Positions 57,205-64,000 of a DNA stretch of 64,000 nt are shown here, piece after piece. Position 1 is the stretch's first letter. Each line of letters begins with the position of its first letter. Location of the stretch: contig OX235263.1 of NCBI GenBank assembly GCA_944472135.2, positions 4,695,517-4,759,516 of the forward strand, read 5' to 3'. Position numbers and translations under genes: made by a program. This DNA is from Trichobilharzia regenti (Eukaryota; Platyhelminthes; Trematoda; Strigeidida; Schistosomatidae). A model generated the notes under the pieces. The model worked only from the letters and a program-made list of their open reading frames with translations, ran no database searches and was not told the origin of the DNA.

Positions 57205-57792
57205 GGAGTGAGGCTAGTAACCCAACCTTGTAAACAAAGTTGCTACAGAAACTTCACCACGATGAATCTCTTCGCGCTAAAAGAAAAAGTCTTTGTGGGA
57301 ATATGGAACGTCCGCACCATGTACGAGATTGGTGAAGCTACCCAGATTGCAAACGAGATGAAAAGATAGGGAATTCAAGTACTGCGAATATGTGAAAGCA
57401 GATGGAACGGGAATGGACTCACCATATTGTAAACGGGAGAGTCAATGATCTACTCCGGTCACCCAGAAGAGAACCACATGCACACCAACAGCGTGGCTAT
57501 CATGATGTCACCAACGGCAACGAAGGCCCTGATGGAGGTAAATTGGCCATACTCTGAGGAAAAAAACCATCAAGTGACATCACTAGATAAGCCATCGCAC
57601 GAGTGGAACCCGAAAGGGAAGCGGTGAGTTGGTCGTCATTGCAAGGGGACGTCAGGGAGGTGATGTGACGAGGAGATCAAAGCATGTGGGCAGACTTGGA
57701 GCCAGGTGAAAACTGTTGCAGAAACCGAACGCAATGGAGACGTTTGGCTGAAGCCGTATGCTCCTCTAGGAATTAAAGGAAATAATAATAGT
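57205..57792 (+). mobile_element. internally deleted RTE-type LINE
   Basis: 588 bp inside a 13-bp TSD, acgctactataaa (57192-57204, 57793-57805). The 5' UTR and endonuclease start (VGIWNVRTMYEIGEATQIAN, with a stop) are fused near 57535 to the LINE's last codons and 3' UTR (HEWNPKGKR, aaaggaaataataata). Both ends of the family are present; the middle of about 2.7 kb is missing. Confidence 0.75.
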
Positions 57793-57859
57793 ACGCTACT
57801 ATAAAATAAGTCAGCGATCGAATGGTACGATTTTCGGAAAACACACACACACGATTTCA

Positions 57860-58720
57860 ATCCGATGAACCCCTTTAACCTTGTTTAGTTTACCAGCAGA
57901 TAGTGAAATAGGTGAAGTCTGAGATACGCTGATTAAGTTGAATCTCAGCATAGAGAAGTGAGTGCATCTTTGCACTACTGACGATGATTTTAAGCCGTAT
58001 CACCAAGTGTCTCCAGTCAGTGGTTTGTAGTATCGCAAGGACTCCAATCAGGTAACCTACACATCCTACTTATGGGTGAAACCAAGAGTGAAACACCCCC
58101 AAAACGTTTCCAACCTAATCCCATGTCACTTAATGGTGCTCATTGAGTAAGTTGATGGCTTGTTGTCTGCAACATATATCCCAAACATCTCAATCGAGAT
58201 GACTTCACAAATTCATCTTTTAGCTTACCTTGGTTACTGGTTAACACTCTATACCTAACCTAAAACTAATCGCCATCTTGTACCACTTACCGCGTGAAGC
58301 CGAAAACAAATATCCGTGAACAAAGGCAAGAAACCCATTGATGAATTCCACTTTGAATGACCATGTTTCACAGTCATAAAGGAGGGCAGTGAGAACTGCT
58401 GCTGAGGAACGTATTTAGGTCATTAACCAGCGGGATATCGCGTCTGAAGTAGAAGTGGCATCAGTTGGCAAACGCCACATTAGCCATCAGTCCATTAGGA
58501 CTGACGTGACTTCACAAATAATTGCAGTAGTTAGCACTCTCAATCACTTTACTCCCTATCTTTAAAGCAAGAGACAGTGCAGTACAGTCTGGCAATATCA
58601 TCTTGTATCGCACATGAATGACTCGCATGCCAAACACTCGAAGGCTTATCCTCGAGGTGTCCAGAAGACTTTGCATTTTGTCGTAGTCTCTACCTGGAGA
58701 TAGGGAAGATAGGGCAGAAG
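57860..58720 (-). mobile_element. decayed LINE ORF C-terminus (another lineage)
   Basis: Minus-strand translation in shifting frames keeps the order AAVL-HYDCETW-like, LRCLGYMLQTTSHQL, then APLSDMGLGWKRFGG, matching the C-terminal block LRWLGH...R...SDVG.GWK of RTE-type ORFs in flukes. It is heavily mutated and distinct from the RTE subfamilies above. Confidence 0.5.
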
Positions 58721-58959
58721 GTTAGCAACCGTACCCGGTAGTAAACAAAAACACCAACTTTACTGAAACGCCAGAGGTTGGTACACTGAGTTGCACTCAG
58801 AACTCCAAGAAATGAAACCAACTGCAAGAGATAAAGTGTAAATTTGACAAAGTGTAGGTGAATAATCGGTATATTAACTTGCATGAGAGTTCATCATAAT
58901 TTTTTACTCAGTGTATCAATTATGTGTAATTCAAATATGATTTATTGATATAAGATGGT

Positions 58960-59437
58960 CGGAGACAACCAACCACAGGAAGTCTTCACTGCACCTGGGT
59001 TTCGTGCTAATTGGTACTCATCTGTCAGTCAGCAAGGCCTAACCCATTTCCCCTCTGAGATTCGAACCCGTGTTACTCAGTGATGCAATTAGAAACGCTA
59101 CCGTTGAGCCATTTGGCCTTACGACTGATCTCTTGTAGGATTTTATTGGATACTTCGATTGGACACTATTCAGGGACTAGTGTAGTGTGTCTAATCCGTT
59201 CTCTGTTGCAGACTGAATTCTATCAGTCTTGTTAGCAATGCGACCAGCATTCTACATGACTAGCCATCACGGTGCACTTTGACTAGCGTTCAATGAAAGT
59301 ATCCAATACAGTCCTACACGAGGTCATACGAGAGCTCGAATATCTGTTCAGTGGTGTGGGTTCGAATCCCACAAGGGATATGGGTTCCTTCAAGGTTGCA
59401 GATACGCCTTTCTGGCGCATACAAACCAGCAGAAAAC
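58960..59437. mobile_element. tRNA-SINE family S4, both orientations
   Basis: The minus-strand head at 59055-59125 is strikingly tRNA-like (ggctcaacggtagcg A-box side; gggttcgaatctc B box). 59320-59437 on the plus strand has a second head (gggttcgaatccc near 59358). Confidence 0.5.
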
Positions 59438-59438
59438 C

Positions 59439-59743
59439 TGTAACAACAGAAGACAAGGGCCGGCAACAGATCGTTTTATTACGGAAATCAACACGTATTT
59501 ATATATATTTCATGCACATTATTATAGCTTATTCAAGGAGACAAACACAGTCTTCTGATTGGTTGTTTCTGGTTTCTCGGAAAGTTAAGCCACATATTTG
59601 CGAATCTTATTTGCCCACGTTAAGTCTGCTGTGATTGGTTGCTGAGCCAGCCTTGTTCATATTTTCTCACGGGCAATATAAGTGACCCAGACATTGATGT
59701 GAATTAATGTCTACCAATTGGCTAGCAGCCTGCTCTTACCACA
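59439..59743 (+). mobile_element. solo LTR-like element
   Basis: 305 bp, TGTAAC ... TTACCACA. Flanking aacc occurs on both sides (59435-59438, 59743-59746) with one base shared with the LTR end. Confidence 0.58.
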
Positions 59744-59960
59744 ACCTGGGTGCAGCTAAGGCTTCCCGTTGATCGAACCCCGGACGACCTTCGTGGTTGG
59801 CGAGCATTCTACCGCTGTGCAACCCATGTAGAGACCTAGGTGTTTTGCTGGTTGGCATTCAACAGCAAGGCGTATCTGCTACCTTGAAAGAACTCATATC
59901 CCTTTTGGGATTCCAACTCGCGTTACCAGCCAGTGGTGCAGCCAGAGACGTTACAACTTA
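59744..59960 (-). mobile_element. S4-type SINE, minus copy
   Basis: 59870-59940 is an inverted match of 59345-59420 (aaggcgtatctgc, ctcatatccc). A further tRNA-like B box (gatcgaacccc) is near 59772. Confidence 0.45.
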
Positions 59961-60750
59961 GCTAATCAGGCTCAAATGGGAAAACCTTTTCAGTCATATC
60001 ATCTATTGTCTTCAGCTATTGGTTCTTAGAATCCTGCAGACACGAACTATGCAGTCTCCACTTTGCCTACGTAAACGGCTCAAACCAACTGTCAGAAACT
60101 TCATGGATTGATGGTAGGTCTTGATTTGAACATCCTTAACTCTTCTCAAACCGAAACTTATGTTAGCTAGAGCTGTTCGTCGAAGATTCGTGTACAGACC
60201 CCTGAAAATGTCATCGTTGATGCATACACGAATAAGAGCCGACCCTTTATATTGAAGAGATCATTAGATATGCGAAATATTCATGTTCTTAAATCATGCG
60301 TGAATTATTTATTTATACAGATAAGTACTTACTAAATATTATTCTGCTGTAAGTAGAGAACCACTTTTCACAGTTTTCAAGTTATTCGAAAAGGGGATTA
60401 GAATAAGTATTGTAACAGTATCTTCCACTTAGTACAAACGCGTTTGTTTATTCGCCACTTGAAAGGAATAAAGTGTCTTCTTAGTATATTCTTCGACGAA
60501 GAAGTTCCTATAAATAACTTGAAAATGGTGATGGATTGGAGTGTGTGAATGCAAATAATCTAATCTTGTGTACAAGGAGTCTTCAGTTTGCTTCTGTAAC
60601 TGAACATCTAACTGGAGTCAGCATTATTTCTACAGCTGAACTATTCCATGTATGATGCTAAAGCGCTAAAGATTGAAAGAATACGATGATGATTAAGTGC
60701 TTAGGTCGATTTGAATTTACTAGGCAGTATCACATATTTGCTTTACAAGT
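59961..60750. other. no recognised feature
   Basis: A/T-rich, no convincing exon or repeat. Confidence 0.35.
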
Positions 60751-60754
60751 TGGT

Positions 60755-60815
60755 CACGGATTGATATCAGTTAGAGAACCGTTGAAAACTAGGGAGTAAT
60801 GGACAGGTGTTTCAT
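60755..60815 (-). mobile_element. S2 SINE fragment
   Basis: Short stretch (gatatcagttagagaaccg ... atggacaggtgtttca) directly left of an RTE insertion. Confidence 0.45.
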
Positions 60816-60819
60816 TTTA

Positions 60820-61380
60820 ATATTATTCATTATTGTTCCCTTGGGTTCCTAGTGGATCATAGGGCTTCAACTGCACGTTTCTACTTGCCAATTCTGTCTT
60901 CTGCTGTACTTTCCACCTGCATCCGTGTTAGTCCATACTGGTTTAACTCCTCTTCACACGATCTTCTCCATGTCACCCTTGCACTGACGTCCCACTTGCC
61001 GCTTCCCTTTCGGCCTTGTTCCACTCGAGCACTGACCTGATGCGTGCGTTGTCACCCAGCGGCCTCCTCAGTGAGTGTTCAATCCATCTATACTTTCTCC
61101 TGCATATTTGTTGTTGTTGGGCGATTGGTTATTGTTTTGTTTGTTTGTGCCCATAGTTTCTTGTTGTTGGTGATTCTTTCCGGCCATCTGATCTTCAGTA
61201 TACAGCGAAGACATTTGTTGATAAAGGTCTGGTCTGCAACAGGCTGTTGGAAATATTCTGATCCGTATAGAAGAACTGACTTTACGTTTGTATTGAAAAT
61301 CCGACTGGAATTTGTTGTTGATGGTGAGTGACGAAGATTTCCAGATTGGTTTCAGGTTGATGAATGTTTTTCTCGCCTTC
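60820..61380 (-). mobile_element. RTE-type LINE 3' region
   Basis: Antisense 3' end of the first subfamily (as at 22.3-22.9 kb). The tail near 60825 precedes 'gttcccttgggttcctagtgg'. Confidence 0.68.
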
Positions 61381-61382
61381 TC

Positions 61383-61990
61383 GTGTCCCAGTGGCTAAAT
61401 GGCTTGCCTTGTAACTGGAAGGTCTTGGCTTCTAACCCCACTGGGCGTGAACTGCCAATGATTCCCAAACTAGGACGAAGCAGCTGTTCAGTACTCCCTG
61501 GTTTCCAATGTGTCCCTGACTGATATCAATCCGTGATCAACTAATTAAAATTGTATGTTAAATTCCTATCATGAATTTAACCTCATTTTCCAGTGATATG
61601 TGTATTTAGCCAGACATGACGAATAAGATATTAAACCTATCCAGACCAAATATACTTCAAATTCTACGAGAAGTGAGAAAAATGCAAAGATAGAGATTAA
61701 TTGGTTATTGGTTTGCAGGGATTTGGATCACATCAACTTAGAACACGAGCTTCATTCATTTACAGAACCACTGAAAACCAGGGGATGCTGGACATTTGTT
61801 TCGCATTAATTTGGGACTCTTCAGCATTACATACCTACAACTCAACTAGTCTAATCCAGTAACTTGAAGATCTCGGACTCAATCCCTGGTTGGAGTCATG
61901 GGAATGCAATAGTGAACAGTCTCAAGCTAAGACGAAATGGTTTCTGAGTACTGCCTTGTTTTTAAATGTTTCCTTAACTCATATCAGCTT
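61383..61990. mobile_element. S2 SINE fragments
   Basis: 61383-61545 is a plus copy with head and ribozyme half (ggacgaagcagctgttcag). 61735-61990 has minus then plus remnants. All cores are mutated. Confidence 0.48.
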
Positions 61991-62049
61991 ATTATGTTAC
62001 TTGAAACAATTCATGATAGGCAACAAGGAATAAAAAACTTCCGAAAGGT

Positions 62050-63010
62050 GAAATAAACTTAATGCTCTAAGCTGCTATTCGAAACACTTAGTTCCATTTA
62101 AGAATTTCGGCAAAATGTCAAGAAGACGTGATTTATCTAAAATCGTGTAATTTATTTGCTCAAAACATTTTGAACAGTCGGATCACATGCCTACTTATCA
62201 CAGGTATATACATGAAAATAATAAAATATTAGTCGGTGACAGAATAGACATAGGTCAAGTTAGAAGGCTAGAAGGATATCATTAAACCAAAGATGGGAGA
62301 TAAGTGCATATCTGTACTGGTATCAAAAAAAACAAAGTTTACCAAAGAAGGTTTAATGTAATAACGAACTGGTTTTTAAACACATTAAGATGGTTTAAAC
62401 TTCCAGATCGCTAGAGCCCCACAAACTTTAGGATACGTCTCAGATATGTTTTATAAGTAGGGTTTAAAAGAGACGTATACATGAATTTTACATCCTATCT
62501 CTTTAATAAGTTTCGTAACAGAAGAGCCAGGTCATTTGTTTTCGCTATTAATGGGTTCAAGGGATTCGGCATACTCTAGGAGCCATTTAGAGATATGCTC
62601 TGAAGCCTTTACTTTCAAAAAAATCACTGGACCCTCCCTATGTATGTATGTATGACGACATGCAGATAAAACACGGTAGTTGCAGTTAGATGTGACATAA
62701 TTTTTCGCTTGCTTTAAGGGCTAAGATGGATATGTAGGCTTCTTATCCCCAATTATTCTCGTCTAAGCTACATAAAAATCTCCCTGTCTAGTTACCAAGC
62801 TGTTACAATCACCCAGTTAAAGCAGCCTGATATACACGTCATTCTTAGAGACGAGTTGAATAATAGCTCTGAACACTGTATATCTCTATACGAACTTTTC
62901 CGGACAATTATTGTCAACCAGAGTTATTGCCAGTTTTCTTAACTCATCTTCAAATGAACCCTCTATGCATATATATTGATTCCTACTGAGTAGAAATGTG
63001 TTGCTCAAAT
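62050..63010 (-). mobile_element. Penelope-like element, group B, highly decayed
   Basis: Collinear with 9860-10850 throughout (3' UTR 'accaaagaaggtttaatgta', GIY-YIG and linker regions). No frame survives. Confidence 0.6.
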
Positions 63011-63114
63011 ACATTACACGATTCACATAAATTATGTCTTCTTATCGTTTTGTCGAAACTATGAACTATGTATATTATCGAGTGTGGTGGAGAAGATTTG
63101 TAGCTCAGGTGGAT

Positions 63115-63475
63115 GATTTTGATGTGGTTGTGTTCTCTGAGCTAGCTGGATAGTTTATTCGCGAAGCTTTCAATGGCCTACTAGGCAACACCTTCAGTGC
63201 ATACTTCAATTCGTTAAAGTAAGCTTTTAGATTTCTCCACGAGTTTAGCTTATTAGTCATTTCTTCTGATGGATGACCTTCAACGTCGTGATTGATTTAT
63301 TTTTGTGTGTTTTCACATCTTCTAGGCAGCTAATTGTATTAGAGCTAACTGTTTCCTTGAACATAAATTTCCCACTTTGTGTGTAAGATTTCTCTCGTGT
63401 TGATCGGCAAATTCTGTTGATTGATGATTCATTGGAATACCACGGTGCTGAGAAAAGCATAATGTAAACCGCCCC
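63115..63475 (-). mobile_element. Penelope-like 3' part, group D
   Basis: Reverse complement of the group D tail at 5.86-6.13 kb (aaagcttcgc, tgcctag, caatcacgacgttgaagg). It meets the plus copy on its right head-to-head. Confidence 0.55.
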
Positions 63476-64000
63476 ACCGTGTATAAAGAGCATCTCAGAA
63501 ATAATTGCAAGTCGCTTCAAACCTTTAGGAATTGAAGTCTCACACAAACCAACAAAATTACTTCACTCAGTTCTTTCTCAGCCGAAAGACTCAACAACAA
63601 AAGAAGATGAGACCAACATCATCTACAAAATAAATTGTAACTGCAAAAAACTCTAAATTAGCCAAAATAGACATTCTCTTCGTTTTCGCAACCACTAACA
63701 AAAACTGGCCTTCAATACACAAGATGTTTACTCTCGCATATGGCCTCACTGCATACAGATAACCACGGACATCAATTCAATTGGACTGCCAACGTTCAAA
63801 TATTAGACAGAGGAAACACCAAAATTGCTAGGGAATTTTTAGAAGCCTGATATTTTAATGAATCGGCAGTAAACAGGCACACACAAAGGGTCAAACATCA
63901 GCTCAAGGAAACAATCAGTATCGATGCAATACAAGTTGCGTGGAGGTTGTGGAAGCACACGAAAACAACCAATCATGACGTTGAGGGTCACCGACCAGAA
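63476..64000 (+). mobile_element. Penelope-like element, group D, runs off window
   Basis: Linker and GIY-YIG remnants (TTKEDETNIIYKINCNCKKL, FNSIGLPTFKY-like, EETPKLLGNF). Stops are present. It continues past the window end. Confidence 0.6.

Noticed and set aside
58690..58884. 64-codon minus frame with hydrophobic N-terminus
   Set aside because: Overlaps the edge of a decayed LINE and has no supporting signal.
59055..59125. possible tRNA gene on the minus strand
   Set aside because: A and B boxes are good, but the fold cannot be completed as a standard cloverleaf by eye and the sequence continues into a SINE body; treated as SINE S4.
1..64000. CRISPR array, prophage or operon
   Set aside because: No regularly spaced short repeats, bacterial start signals or dense gene order; all evidence points to animal DNA.

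Overview
The window looks like intronic and genic DNA from a blood fluke, most likely a Schistosoma species (inference from repeat content; no species call is possible). It is AT-rich and densely filled with short decayed retroelements: Penelope-like elements (PLEs) with GIY-YIG endonuclease tails, RTE-type LINEs ending in (AAT)n, tRNA-derived SINEs carrying hammerhead ribozymes of the Schistosoma Smα type, solo-LTR-like units and one Merlin transposase fragment. No rRNA, CRISPR or operon structure is present.

One host gene can be read on the minus strand. Six exons at 46189-46315, 42312-42427, 35562-36111, 34057-34254, 24308-24862 and 18567-19483 join with matching splice phases (0/1, 1/0, 0/1, 1/1, 1/1, 1/end). 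They encode 820 residues of a type I membrane protein: the end of one Ig domain, a second Ig domain with an acidic insertion, two fibronectin type III domains, one membrane helix and a tyrosine-rich cytoplasmic tail. The N-terminus lies beyond the exons I could find, above 46.3 kb. The 3' end is unresolved: the tail exon has both an in-frame stop (18567) and a strong GTGAGT donor (18632), and a plausible terminal exon with a stop codon and an AATAAA signal lies at 6492-6777. If that exon belongs here, the gene covers about 40 kb, mostly introns full of transposons.

Layout. 0-6.3 kb: PLE and RTE debris with two solo LTRs. 6.3-6.8 kb: possible host terminal exon. 6.9-18.5 kb: RTE and PLE copies, including a 1.35-kb PLE palindrome and two weak exon candidates. 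18.6-46.3 kb: host exons separated by a 3.3-kb RTE, several PLEs (one with a long RT/GIY-YIG reading frame at 28.3-29.2 kb), further palindromes, and the Merlin fragment. 46.3-64 kb: PLE and SINE composites, two intact-looking hammerhead motifs at 52.5 and 53.1 kb, solo LTRs, an internally deleted RTE at 57.2 kb and a PLE running off the end.

The recurring pattern is inverted arrangement. PLE fragments lie head-to-head or tail-to-tail, and SINEs sit as inverted composites inside one pair of target-site duplications (TSDs). Several TSDs are readable by eye, so the order of insertion can be reconstructed at many loci.
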